This document shows, piece by piece, positions 14,563-22,589 of a stretch of 36,295 nt of DNA (within the stretch, counting starts at the first letter, position 1; each line of letters starts with the position of its first letter). Made by a program: the position numbers and the translations under genes. The DNA comes from a virus, in IMG/VR virus record IMGVR_UViG_3300022701_000064, positions 1 through 36,295 of that record. One strand, given 5' to 3'. The notes below the pieces were generated by a model. The model saw only the letters and a list, made by a program, of their open reading frames with translations. It was not told where the DNA came from and did not search any database.

Positions 14563-17360
14563 GTTTTATTGATCAAAATGAACTACTGGAGAAAACCAAT
14601 GGAGGGCTCAATATTATTCTCTCCTATTATCCACAGGCTGAGAAATGCATCAATAATAAAAATGAGAAATTCAAGATCCGGGAGGAGAAAACGGCCAGCA
14701 CATCACTGAAAAAATTACCGGATGGAGTATGGGTGGTGACTGATTTTGGAGATGATCAGAAGCCCAGGAACGGGATCCAGGTTTGCATGAATGAGGAGGG
14801 AGTGGAATTCAAAGAGGCTCTCCAGATCCTGGGAGCCAGATTTGGTATTTCAGGGAGTAACTCTGTAACTGAGGCAGTCAAATATGAATTTAAAAAGCGG
14901 AAAGCAAAAGCCTCAGAGAAAGAGGGAGAGTATTATTTCAAGATCCATAAGGAGATCCCGGATTCAGCTCTGGAGATCCTGGGGCCATACATCGCTGAGA
15001 ATCATTGCAAATATCTCCATTTTTATTCCCTGGAGAGTTTTACATATGTAAAGGACCGGCAAGCATTTGAAACCATTGCAAATGATGAGTATCCCATTTT
15101 TCTGATTGATGAGGATGATTTCAAAAAGATATACCAGCCCAAAAATCCGGATAAAAAATACCGGTTTAGGTATTACGGTAAAAAGCCTAAAAATTTTATT
15201 CACGGTCTGGAGCAATGCATTCATAAATACAATGATCTGAATGCTGATGCCGGTGATTATGATCAGGATGCAGCTGATGCAGAGGAGCAACGGAGAGAGA
15301 AAAAGCTCCCTGAGATCATTCTTTGCTCCGGTGATCGGGATGCCCTGAACGTACATTCCCTGGGATACAATGTGATCTGGCTCAATTCGGAGAGTGCAAA
15401 GATCTCCGGAGATCAATACAAAAGGATAATGAGCATTTGTGAGGGATTTTATAATCTGCCTGATATTGATCACACTGGATTAAAGCAGGGCCATGAGCTG
15501 GCCAATAAATACCTGGATATTAAAACCATTGAGCTCCCTCCAGAGCTGCAGTATAAAAGAGATTTCAGGGGTAATCCCTGCAAGGATGTAACCGATTTTT
15601 TGAAGCACTACAAAAGGAATGAGCTGAGAAAGCTCATTGATGTGGCCACACCGGCCAGATTTTGGGATGAGCTGCCAAAGTACAATAAAAAAGGAGAATG
15701 GATTGGCCAGGAGTATTATTTCAATAATACACAGGCATATCATTTTTTGCAGATAAATGGATTTTTCCGGTTTGAAAATCGCAATGAAAAGAATGGATAT
15801 ATATTTATCCATTTTGACGGGAACATAGTTGATGAGATCGATCCGGTTAAAATAAAGGGATTTGTAAACGATTTTTTAAAGCAAAGGAAACTCCCGATAT
15901 CCCTCAGAAACATGGTATATAAAACAGCCCAGCTGGCTGAAAACAGCCTGAGCAACCTGGACCGGATTGATATTGATTTCACCGATTATGATAAAGCCAG
16001 CCAGTTCTTATTTTTTGAAAATAAAACCTGGTGTATCAATCAGAAAGATATCAAAGAGTTTAAGCCTGGCCAGGTTGACAAATTTGTCTGGATGGATGAG
16101 GTGATTCCACACAAAGTAAAAAAGCTGGAGGATTTTTTTGAGGTTACCTGCACAGAGATGGAGGATGGAGTGAGGGAATATGATATCCAGATCAAAGATA
16201 CCTCTCCCATGTTCATGAAATTCCTGATCCAAACATGCCGGATCCATTGGAGGAAAGAATTTGAACAGATCCCGGAGCAGCTGGATCCAAAGGAGAGGGA
16301 AAAGTATTTCCAGGATATCCGGTTCACAATTGACAATCCCAGGCTGGATCATGATGAGATCTATGAGCACAAATTGCACCTGATTAATAAAATATATTCC
16401 CTGGGCTATTTATTGCACCGGTACAAAGAGCCATCCCGGCCATGGTGTGTATTTGCCATGGATAATAAGATTGCTGATGAGAGTGAGAGCCATGGAGGAT
16501 CCGGGAAATCCATTGTATACAATGCCATCAGGCAATTTATGAAATCAGTTACCCTGAACGGGAGAAACCGGAAACTCACTGAGAATCCTCATATTTATGA
16601 GAATGTAACTGAGCACACGGATTATATTTTCATTGATGATGCAGATAGATACATTGATTTCCAGTTTTTTTTCAAAGGGCTCACCGGTGATCTGGATGTG
16701 AATCCGAAAAATAACCGGCAATATTCCATCCCATTTAAAGAGGCTCCCAAATTTTGTATCACTTCAAATTATACTCTCCGGAACATAGATCCATCCACTG
16801 AGAGGAGGCTTTTATATACCGTTTTCTCTGATTATTATCATTACAATTCAAATAATGAATACAAAGAGCATAGAGATCCAAAATCAGATTTTGGGATCAA
16901 TCTCTTTGATGATTTCACGGAGGATGAGTGGAATCTATTTTTTAATTTCATGGCTCAGTGCCTCCGGTTGTACCTCTCTCATCCTAAAATTGATCCTCCC
17001 ATGAATAATGTTACCAAAAGGAATCTCATTACTGAGATGGGAGATGCATTCAAAAAGTGGGCTGATGTTTATTTCAGTGCTGAGAATGATCCTCCCAGGG
17101 TGGATCAATTACTGGTCAAAAAGGAGGCATTTGAAAACTTCAAAGATGAAACCAAAATGCATAAATGGACCATTAACAGATTTACCAGATCTCTGAAAGC
17201 ATGGTGCCGGTATTATGTATATGAGCTGGATCCGGATGAGCTCTGTAATTCCCAGGGCCGGATCATCCGGAAAAAGGATGGCATTGCCACAGAGATGATA
17301 TACATCAAAACCACTGAGGTGATCAATGATCAGGAGAATCCGGATAAACTACCATTTTAA
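14559..17360 (+). CDS. Primase-helicase fusion (degenerate Zn/TOPRIM plus SF3-like helicase)
   Basis: A 933-residue replication protein. Residues about 20-95 look like a primase N-terminal zinc-ribbon region that has lost most of its cysteines. Residues about 251-325 look like a TOPRIM fold (ILCSGDRDAL, then LPDIDHTGLKQG). The C-terminal half is a D5/SF3-type helicase: Walker A GGSGKS at about 646-651, Walker B YIFIDDAD at about 689-696, sensor CITSN at about 733-737 and arginine finger STERR at about 746-750. It should unwind and prime phage DNA. Context fits, as it is the largest early gene. Priming activity is less certain because the catalytic Glu of TOPRIM appears replaced (SGDRD instead of EGxxD). 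Confidence 0.9.
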   Translation: MSFIDQNELLEKTNGGLNIILSYYPQAEKCINNKNEKFKIREEKTASTSLKKLPDGVWVVTDFGDDQKPRNGIQVCMNEEGVEFKEALQILGARFGISGSNSVTEAVKYEFKKRKAKASEKEGEYYFKIHKEIPDSALEILGPYIAENHCKYLHFYSLESFTYVKDRQAFETIANDEYPIFLIDEDDFKKIYQPKNPDKKYRFRYYGKKPKNFIHGLEQCIHKYNDLNADAGDYDQDAADAEEQRREKKLPEIILCSGDRDALNVHSLGYNVIWLNSESAKISGDQYKRIMSICEGFYNLPDIDHTGLKQGHELANKYLDIKTIELPPELQYKRDFRGNPCKDVTDFLKHYKRNELRKLIDVATPARFWDELPKYNKKGEWIGQEYYFNNTQAYHFLQINGFFRFENRNEKNGYIFIHFDGNIVDEIDPVKIKGFVNDFLKQRKLPISLRNMVYKTAQLAENSLSNLDRIDIDFTDYDKASQFLFFENKTWCINQKDIKEFKPGQVDKFVWMDEVIPHKVKKLEDFFEVTCTEMEDGVREYDIQIKDTSPMFMKFLIQTCRIHWRKEFEQIPEQLDPKEREKYFQDIRFTIDNPRLDHDEIYEHKLHLINKIYSLGYLLHRYKEPSRPWCVFAMDNKIADESESHGGSGKSIVYNAIRQFMKSVTLNGRNRKLTENPHIYENVTEHTDYIFIDDADRYIDFQFFFKGLTGDLDVNPKNNRQYSIPFKEAPKFCITSNYTLRNIDPSTERRLLYTVFSDYYHYNSNNEYKEHRDPKSDFGINLFDDFTEDEWNLFFNFMAQCLRLYLSHPKIDPPMNNVTKRNLITEMGDAFKKWADVYFSAENDPPRVDQLLVKKEAFENFKDETKMHKWTINRFTRSLKAWCRYYVYELDPDELCNSQGRIIRKKDGIATEMIYIKTTEVINDQENPDKLPF

Positions 17361-17387
17361 AAATATGTTCAATAAAAAATTACCATC

Positions 17388-17810
17388 ATGAAAATCAAAA
17401 TCCACGACCGTGGCCAGTGCCTGGCTCCAGGCGTGCCGGCAATTACTTTCACCAAGTATGGAACCATTTTACTCAATGAGGCCACAAACAATTTGCTGGA
17501 TCTGGATCCTGGGGATTCAGTTTTTATCATGCAGGATGAGGACAATCCACGGGATTTTTATATCTCAAAATCTGAGGATCCTGATCATCCGAAAGGAATA
17601 AAGCTCCGGAGATTCGCAAACATGAAAGGAGGGCTCCAGAGTAGTTTCAAAGAATTATGCCGGTTAATTAACCGGACCAATGGCCACCTGGAAAAATCAA
17701 CTGTAAAATACCAGATCAGTAAAGAGCCTATCCAGGAGAATGGATATACCATGTTTCCGATCATTACCAGGGGAGGGAAAGAGATCATCCGGAGGTATGG
17801 AAACGCCTGA
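17388..17810 (+). CDS. Hypothetical early protein
   Basis: A 140-residue protein that follows the primase-helicase by 27 bases. The N-terminal half is strand-rich with the pattern LDLDPGDSVFIMQDEDNPRDF, suggesting a small beta domain. The C-terminal part is basic (GGKEIIRRYGNA). Genes of this size next to phage primases are frequent in Bacteroidota prophages, but I cannot name the family. Confidence 0.75.
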   Translation: MKIKIHDRGQCLAPGVPAITFTKYGTILLNEATNNLLDLDPGDSVFIMQDEDNPRDFYISKSEDPDHPKGIKLRRFANMKGGLQSSFKELCRLINRTNGHLEKSTVKYQISKEPIQENGYTMFPIITRGGKEIIRRYGNA

Positions 17811-18033
17811 TCAAATTACCATCTCTGAGAGGCTCAGGAGAGCTGAGAGCCTGGATCAGTTCCGGAGTGATAGTGGCCACCGGATCCACATGATGCCATA
17901 TTACAGGAGGCTCTCTGATGGCTCCCTGGCATTTGATTTCATCGGGGATCATACCAATGCCAGGCAGCTGGAGAGCTGGATCAAAGAGGGGGTGATATAC
18001 ATCCGGGATGGAGAGATCATTGAAAACAATTAA
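17797..18033 (+). CDS. Hypothetical small early protein
   Basis: Starting at the ATG at 17797 (METPDQITISERLRRAESL) gives 78 residues and a 14-base overlap with the preceding gene, with GGAGG just before the start. An earlier ATG at 17740 would add 19 residues with no sensible pattern. No family is recognised. The C-terminus has an IYIRDGEIIEN strand. Confidence 0.7.
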   Translation: METPDQITISERLRRAESLDQFRSDSGHRIHMMPYYRRLSDGSLAFDFIGDHTNARQLESWIKEGVIYIRDGEIIENN

Positions 18034-18051
18034 TAATTTAAAACTACTATT

Positions 18052-18441
18052 ATGGAAGATATTGAGAAAATCATTGATGAAAGATTGAGTGATCTTGATA
18101 GATCCAAAAGAGAGGAGCTGAACTTCTTTGCAGCTCATGCACCGGAGCAGATCCCTGGCTGGTTTAAGGTTGAAAATCTTGAATTACCGGAGCAGCCAAA
18201 ATATGAAAGTGAGGTTTTTTCTGATGATGAAAAATTGAGAATTGAGGCTGAATCATGGAGAAAGGATCCCATTTATGATCTGGATGAATCCACAAATGAG
18301 AGGCTCCGGGAATTTGCAATTGCATGGAAAAAACACTGGAGTGAAATGAGCCAGTTTAGAAAAAATTATGATAGCCGGAGATTTTTTGCCTGGCGGTGGT
18401 ATTATGCCAAAATGATGATCCAGGAACGGCCTGAGATTTAA
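18052..18441 (+). CDS. Hypothetical early protein
   Basis: A 129-residue acidic helical protein, rich in Trp toward the end (WRWYYAKMMIQERPEI). No family is recognised. Its last 17 bases are part of a 19-base sequence that is repeated exactly at 18598-18616, so the 3' end of this gene has been duplicated. Confidence 0.75.
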   Translation: MEDIEKIIDERLSDLDRSKREELNFFAAHAPEQIPGWFKVENLELPEQPKYESEVFSDDEKLRIEAESWRKDPIYDLDESTNERLREFAIAWKKHWSEMSQFRKNYDSRRFFAWRWYYAKMMIQERPEI

Positions 18442-18442
18442 T
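18424..18442 (+). repeat. 19-base direct repeat, first copy (second at 18598-18616)
   Basis: GAACGGCCTGAGATTTAAT covers the final codons and stop of the preceding gene and recurs 174 bases downstream, flanking one small gene. It looks like the scar of a duplication or recombination event. Confidence 0.9.
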
Positions 18443-18599
18443 GATCATGGATCTATTCAATTCATATGAGTTTTATATTCTTGAGATATGTATTCTGATT
18501 GAAAATGGTATCACCCATGAGAAGGCAAAAGCCTGGACTGTGGAATATTTCCCAAAATTCAGGAATGCATATATCAATTTCTTATTTTATTCAAAATGA
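18441..18599 (+). CDS. Small hypothetical protein, 52 residues
   Basis: A 52-residue gene starting at the ATG that overlaps the preceding TAA (TAATG); ATG at 18447 is the alternative. The product is aromatic-rich and helical (MDLFNSYEFYILEICILIEN, later AKAWTVEYFPKFRNAYI). Its reading frame, start context and codon use fit the surrounding genes. It lies between the two copies of the 19-base direct repeat, so it may have arrived or been kept as an insertion. Confidence 0.6.
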   Translation: MIMDLFNSYEFYILEICILIENGITHEKAKAWTVEYFPKFRNAYINFLFYSK

Positions 18600-18608
18600 A
18601 CGGCCTGA

Positions 18609-18701
18609 GATTTAATTGCATGGGTATACGGCCGGGAGGATCTTAAATATTCGATTCTCAGAGCCTTTAAACAGCTAAAAATGAGGATAATATGGAGATA
18701 A
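18609..18701 (+). pseudogene. Truncated gene fragment without start codon
   Basis: An open frame of 30 codons reads DLIAWVYGREDLKYSILRAF, followed by KQLKMRIIWR and TAA. It looks like the C-terminus of a real small phage protein and overlaps the next start in the way intact genes here do. No ATG, GTG or TTG is in frame after the preceding TGA. It directly follows the second copy of the 19-base repeat, so its 5' part was probably lost in that rearrangement. Confidence 0.45.
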
Positions 18702-18892
18702 ACAATCAAATGAATTACTCAAAATATATGAGAGTTAAAATCATTATTGATGATAATTGGAAAGATTTTCAAAATACAATAAATGATTGGCTGAGTAATA
18801 ATTCAAAGGATATTATTGATATCCAGATCACTCATACTGCCAGTGATGAGGCACTTTTTCAGTACATGGCAACAATATTTTATAAAGTCTAA
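18692..18892 (+). CDS. Cse60-like small protein
   Basis: A 66-residue protein; an internal ATG at 18728 would leave a 54-residue core. The pattern (MRVKIIIDDNWKDFQNTIND, then WL, then IIDIQITHTASDEALFQY, then ATIFYKV) resembles the small Cse60 family (about 60 residues, found in Bacillus and in many phages): a strand, a helix, then a strand with a terminal IY. Function is unknown. It lies among small early genes. Confidence 0.6.
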   Translation: MEINNQMNYSKYMRVKIIIDDNWKDFQNTINDWLSNNSKDIIDIQITHTASDEALFQYMATIFYKV

Positions 18893-18898
18893 AAATAT

Positions 18899-19207
18899 AT
18901 GAGAACAGCTGAGGAATTCCATGAATTTATTATGGCCTCACTTGGGGCACACTATAAGACCATTCATATAGGAGTGGCAAAGGAGGTTTTATCTAATCAA
19001 TTTATTTACAAAAAACAGATTGAGAATCTTGCAAAAGAATTAGCCGATTTGGCTAAAATAGACCGGGAACAACATGCCAAAGAAACATCCATTAAGTTTT
19101 TAAAATGGTCGGATTCATTGGAATCAAAATACCCAGGGGATAAACCATCCTTTATGTATAACCATGAAAAAATGTTCAAAAAATTCAAAAAGCAAAATAA
19201 GATATGA
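18899..19207 (+). CDS. Hypothetical early protein
   Basis: A 102-residue, helical, lysine-rich protein (MRTAEEFHEFIMASLGAHYK and a coiled middle, IENLAKELADLAKIDREQHA). No family is recognised. Its stop overlaps the ATG of the following membrane protein (ATGA at 19204). Confidence 0.75.
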   Translation: MRTAEEFHEFIMASLGAHYKTIHIGVAKEVLSNQFIYKKQIENLAKELADLAKIDREQHAKETSIKFLKWSDSLESKYPGDKPSFMYNHEKMFKKFKKQNKI

Positions 19208-19641
19208 GAACATTATTGATATTAATTGCATTCACGGCCGGGATTGAGATCCTGGCCCTGATCCATTCCAAAAGGATCCTGGCAGGGGTGGATCCATTCA
19301 AGTGGGGGAAAGCTGGGAATCTCTGGTTTAAATTTATGATGGCCACAGCTGCCTCCTTTGCTTTATCGATATGGAACCACCGTGGGGATGTGCCATATCC
19401 GGCCGGCCTGGTTGAAGTACCTGGAGAGGTGATCTTTCTCCTGGGATATCTCTGGACGGTTTTCGATCCATCACTAAATCTGATGAGGGGAAAGCCTTGT
19501 TTATATATCTCAGATAGCAATGGAAAGGCTCTGGATGAGTGGTTTGCCGGCCGGTGGCAGCTGCAGTATATAAATAAAGCAGCGGTGATGATCATTGGAA
19601 TCCTTTTGATTATCATTTCCTGGTTTATGGCATTTTGTTAA
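19204..19641 (+). CDS. Membrane protein with about four transmembrane segments
   Basis: A 145-residue protein with hydrophobic stretches at about residues 2-20, 43-62, 74-95 and 125-144. Between them lie GKAGNLWFKF and a more polar loop with WQLQYINK. No motif is recognised. It is the last gene before a good terminator at 19703, so it closes the early operon. Envelope function, perhaps exclusion, is inference. Confidence 0.75.
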   Translation: MRTLLILIAFTAGIEILALIHSKRILAGVDPFKWGKAGNLWFKFMMATAASFALSIWNHRGDVPYPAGLVEVPGEVIFLLGYLWTVFDPSLNLMRGKPCLYISDSNGKALDEWFAGRWQLQYINKAAVMIIGILLIIISWFMAFC

Positions 19642-19702
19642 AATTTCACGGTTACTTTTATATATGTAAAAACATTAATATTTTGAGGGAGATTTTAAGG
19701 AG

Positions 19703-19740
19703 AGTGCAATTCTGTATAAGTACAGGAGTGCACTTTTTTT
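19703..19740 (+). terminator. Rho-independent terminator of the early operon
   Basis: AGTGCA (19703-19708) pairs with TGCACT (19729-19734), and inside it CTGTA (19712-19716) pairs with TACAG (19721-19725) around the TAAG loop. Six T follow immediately. It is placed 61 bases after the stop of the membrane-protein gene. Confidence 0.8.
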
Positions 19741-19792
19741 ATATATACACCAAAGTTGTTTTTATCACCATCTATTGAATGAGAGAAATTAA

Positions 19793-20011
19793 ATGAAAAT
19801 TTATGAGAGAAAGAATGCGGGGAACAGTAAGATTAAACAATTCAGTGAAATCCTGGCTTACTTTAATACAAAGGATCCTGATGATCTACAAAGGCAAATC
19901 ATGTGGAATGGAATCCGGTTTATAATGTATAAGCTGGCCACCACAGAGGAGGAAAATGAGATCATAAAAAAGCAGGATGAAATATTCAGAACAGTCCAGG
20001 CATTGAAATAG
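19793..20011 (+). CDS. Hypothetical small protein
   Basis: A 72-residue protein (start ATGAAAATTTATGAG) after the early terminator, so it has its own promoter. It is helical and charged, with no recognised family. It is the last gene before the GTTACA array and might be co-regulated with it. Confidence 0.65.
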   Translation: MKIYERKNAGNSKIKQFSEILAYFNTKDPDDLQRQIMWNGIRFIMYKLATTEEENEIIKKQDEIFRTVQALK

Positions 20012-20142
20012 ATCATCAGCCTGAAATCATTCCAAGCAGGTACATATCCAGTAATATTTCAATTTATCTTAAATTGTCCAGGCTTTTTATGTCCAGCTCC
20101 ACTCTCTTTCCAACTTTCTCTCCCTATTTACATAAAAAAAAG

Positions 20143-20372
20143 TGTAACTCTGTAACTCTATTATAAAATACTGATAAACAGAAAAATAAAGGTTACACTT
20201 TGGTTACACTTTTTTTTGAGGTTACACTTTAAACTGTAACCGGACCGGATCAGGGTCCACCGGTTACACTTTTAAAAAACCGGTTACAAACCCAAAAAAT
20301 AAAATGTAACCCAGTTAAGTTACACAATTACAGAAAGTTAGAGTGATTTTTTCAGCCGGTTACACAGTTACA
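20143..20372. repeat. Array of 12 GTTACA/TGTAAC words (iteron-like)
   Basis: GTTACA occurs on the plus strand at 20192, 20203, 20221, 20263, 20283, 20319, 20359 and 20367. TGTAAC occurs at 20143, 20151, 20235 and 20305. Several share the longer form GGTTACACTTT or CCGGTTACA. Spacing is irregular (8-42 bases) and both orientations occur, so this is neither a tandem repeat nor a CRISPR array. It suits multiple binding sites for one DNA-binding protein. Confidence 0.85.
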
Positions 20373-20478
20373 AAATATTTCCATACTCGCCACAGGAGAA
20401 TTTTACTCTCCAGGAGCAGGAAAATCATCATATCCAGCCAGGATCCCGAATTTCTTTAAAAAATACAAATTATTGAAA

Positions 20479-20518
20479 ATTGCGTTTTATGAATAATGAT
20501 TTGCAATTTGTGCAAATT
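20479..20518. promoter_or_regulatory. Operator-like repeats upstream of the 142-residue gene
   Basis: ATTGC at 20479-20483 (as TTGCGTT at 20480-20486) and GCAAT at 20503-20507 share half-sites with the repressor/Cro region. AATTTG TG CAAATT (20505-20518) is a 14-base palindrome. A TATATTTA box lies at about 20535 before the ATG at 20545. Confidence 0.5.
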
Positions 20519-20544
20519 AATTTGCTTTTTACGTATATTTAAGC

Positions 20545-20973
20545 ATGGGAAAAATTGTTCATATTCCAGTATTGCCACATGTTAAAAAAATCATCTTAAA
20601 TCATTACAAGTTTACAGAGCCGGTGAAAGCAGATCTCTCCAATGTGATCGGGCTGCAGCTCTATGCACTGGTAAAAGAGAAATCCAGGAGGAGAAATGGC
20701 CATAATTCATATAGAGATATTTTGAAGGTGGATTTATGTCACGAAATAGAAAAACGTGAAATTAGGATGGGATCATTGATTCTGATTAACCATTATTTTG
20801 ATAAGCATTTTAAATATCTCATGTTCAATTGGATCCAGGCACAATATGAGGCAGGGATCTCAGCCTATCAAGCGGTTAAAAATTTTCTGAATTTTTACCA
20901 GATTGATGAGAATGAATATTCCTATGAATCCGGATATCGGGCCTGGCTCAGATATAAGAATGATGAGTATTAA
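20545..20973 (+). CDS. Hypothetical protein, candidate late regulator
   Basis: A 142-residue basic, helical and aromatic-rich protein (MGKIVHIPVLPHVKKIILNH; YFDKHFKYLMFNWIQAQYEA). I do not recognise a named domain. Proteins of this size and pattern are recurrent between early and late blocks in Bacteroidota prophages. It has its own operator-rich promoter and is the last gene before the first late block with two GTCCTA elements. That makes it a candidate activator of late transcription, though no helix-turn-helix is obvious. Confidence 0.8.
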   Translation: MGKIVHIPVLPHVKKIILNHYKFTEPVKADLSNVIGLQLYALVKEKSRRRNGHNSYRDILKVDLCHEIEKREIRMGSLILINHYFDKHFKYLMFNWIQAQYEAGISAYQAVKNFLNFYQIDENEYSYESGYRAWLRYKNDEY

Positions 20974-21027
20974 AAGTATAAAAATGAAAAAAAAGGGGCG
21001 ATCTTGTCATAAAATAGGCCGGATTAC

Positions 21028-21033
21028 GTCCTA
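21028..21033 (+). promoter_or_regulatory. GTCCTA element, distal copy of the 21158 operon
   Basis: It lies in the sequence TTACGTCCTA, repeated 90 bases downstream at 21118 in the context TTACGTCCTAA. It is 130 bases before the first gene of the late operon. A TTGACA word follows at about 21049. Confidence 0.5.
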
Positions 21034-21117
21034 GCCAAAAAAAATCCCTTGACAATCGTTTTTTTATTACTTAAAAGCCGGTTTTATATGTCACTTCTTT
21101 GATACCCTCTCTTTTAC

Positions 21118-21124
21118 GTCCTAA
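21118..21124 (+). promoter_or_regulatory. GTCCTAA element, proximal copy of the 21158 operon
   Basis: It reads TTACGTCCTAA, 40 bases before the ATG at 21158. This is the clearest copy of the shared element and the second of two in the same 184-base gap. Confidence 0.55.
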
Positions 21125-21157
21125 AAAAGTTATCAATTATTATTCACATTCACAGCC

Positions 21158-21772
21158 ATGAGCTACCTGGGAAACATATCTCTTTTTAGTGGTGACAATA
21201 TCGGAGGGATCCTGGAATTGAAAGTGGCCAGGGCCAGTGATATTTCAGATATTCCGGATCCGGTGGATGGAGTGGTGTATGGAAATATCACATTTAATCC
21301 AGGCAAAGGGTTTTTCACCTGGATGGCCACACGGGGATCCTCATCATTTTTGGGTGAGGGAAATAATACAAGTGATGGCCCTGTAAAGGAAAACTCACTG
21401 GATTTTGTATTGCCAAAGGATCAGCCTGGAATAAAAAGGATGTTGGAGCTGGCTGAGCAGGATGAGCTCATTGTATTATATAAGGATGCCAATGGCAATC
21501 AAAAGATATTCGGAGCCATCTCTGATCCGGTATATTTCACATTCAGCCAGGCAAGCGGAGAGAAAACAAACAACCGGAATGAATACCGGTGCCGGTTTTA
21601 TGCGGATGGTCCTGATAATAATTTCTTTTATAATGGATCCATTCCGGTGGCTCCAGGTGGAACAGCTCCAGCCATTGTAAAATCAGGAGATGGAACAGTG
21701 CTGGCAACTCTCTCTCCTGGCCAGATTTTCACATTGACCAGCCCATTTACCACAGGATATAAAATCACATAA
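21158..21772 (+). CDS. Second tail-tube-like protein
   Basis: A 204-residue beta-rich protein. It can be laid out collinearly with the tail-tube protein at 29740: GDNIGG against QDNMGG, a G-ITF/ITL strand, KGFF/KKWF, TRGSS/TRGTG, the LDFVLPKDQ and CEFKFPGD strands, VLYKDANGNQKIFG against LIGRDPQGNYRILG, and NNFFYNG against PPLFYEG. It also has about 40 extra C-terminal residues. It leads the receptor-binding operon, so it may form the tube end or a minor tube component. Confidence 0.7.
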   Translation: MSYLGNISLFSGDNIGGILELKVARASDISDIPDPVDGVVYGNITFNPGKGFFTWMATRGSSSFLGEGNNTSDGPVKENSLDFVLPKDQPGIKRMLELAEQDELIVLYKDANGNQKIFGAISDPVYFTFSQASGEKTNNRNEYRCRFYADGPDNNFFYNGSIPVAPGGTAPAIVKSGDGTVLATLSPGQIFTLTSPFTTGYKIT

Positions 21773-21773
21773 A

Positions 21774-22589
21774 ATGGCTTTAACATATCAGGAGGTTTTG
21801 GATTTAATAAACAATTTGCTGCCGGATAATACCACTCAGCAAATATCAGAGAAAGATCTCCGGGATGTGGCAACTGCCATTCTGGACCGAACAAACCAGA
21901 GTAATATTGAGGATTTAAATATTGAATGGGATGTGGCCACCACTTATGCCCTGGATGAGATTGTAACCTATCTGGATAGGATATGGAAAAGTAAATCAGC
22001 CGGCAATGTTGGCCATCAGCCTCCATCAGATCCAGGAATCACAGAGAATACATACTGGATTGAACAGTCCAGATCTGAATCAGTAAACTTCCCGGAATGG
22101 TCTGCAGGGGTGTACGGATCCGGGCTGATCATTGTCTATTATAACAACCAATTATATAAACTCAATGTGGGGACCAGGCCATTCAATTCCACTAATATAG
22201 TGAATGAGATTGCTGCAGGGGATTGGCGTTTATTAACAGGGATATTGAACCTGGGCACCCTAACCGATGGAGCCACAGTGAATCTCAATTGCTTAAATGC
22301 TGAACAGGCCAAAGCATATTGGAGCACAGCTCAATCAGCTCCAACACTTAATTTATCTGGCCTGGGAAAGATTGCTGATGTAAGCATAAAAAAAACTATT
22401 TCCGGGGATTCAGTAGTAACAATCCAGGGAACGGGATACAAATTTATTAATATGGATAATAAAACTTTGCCAGCTACCTCCGTAAATATAACCTTATCAG
22501 ATTCGGTAAATTTTTTCTTTGAGATATCATTGAAATATTCCGGAATTACTGATGGAGGATCAAAAGTGATTTTAATTCAATATAAATAA
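21774..22589 (+). CDS. Tail fibre / receptor-binding protein with two CBM-like domains
   Basis: A 271-residue protein starting one base after the tube-like gene. Residues about 1-50 are a helical attachment part. Two small aromatic domains follow: about 51-98 (WDVATTYALDEIVTYLDRIW ending in YWIEQ) and about 109-155 (WSAGVYGSGLIIVYYNNQLY ending in WRLLTG). Both follow the pattern of CBM5/12 chitin/glycan-binding modules. The remaining 115 residues are a beta-rich domain. It probably binds the host surface glycan. Confidence 0.75.
   Translation: MALTYQEVLDLINNLLPDNTTQQISEKDLRDVATAILDRTNQSNIEDLNIEWDVATTYALDEIVTYLDRIWKSKSAGNVGHQPPSDPGITENTYWIEQSRSESVNFPEWSAGVYGSGLIIVYYNNQLYKLNVGTRPFNSTNIVNEIAAGDWRLLTGILNLGTLTDGATVNLNCLNAEQAKAYWSTAQSAPTLNLSGLGKIADVSIKKTISGDSVVTIQGTGYKFINMDNKTLPATSVNITLSDSVNFFFEISLKYSGITDGGSKVILIQYK

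Larger units (their letters stand above)
20012..20544. other. Gene-free region, 533 bases, candidate replication origin
   Basis: No supported gene. From left to right: about 130 unremarkable bases, then twelve GTTACA/TGTAAC words (20143-20372), a weak hairpin GGAGA/TCTCC at 20395-20411, and an AT-rich stretch (20440-20544) with TTGC-type operator words just before the next gene. A repeat array next to an AT-rich stretch is the usual look of an iteron origin. A large regulatory region is the alternative. Confidence 0.5.

Noticed and set aside
20143-20372. CRISPR array
   Set aside because: The repeated unit is only six bases, spacing is irregular and both orientations occur. No cas genes are present.
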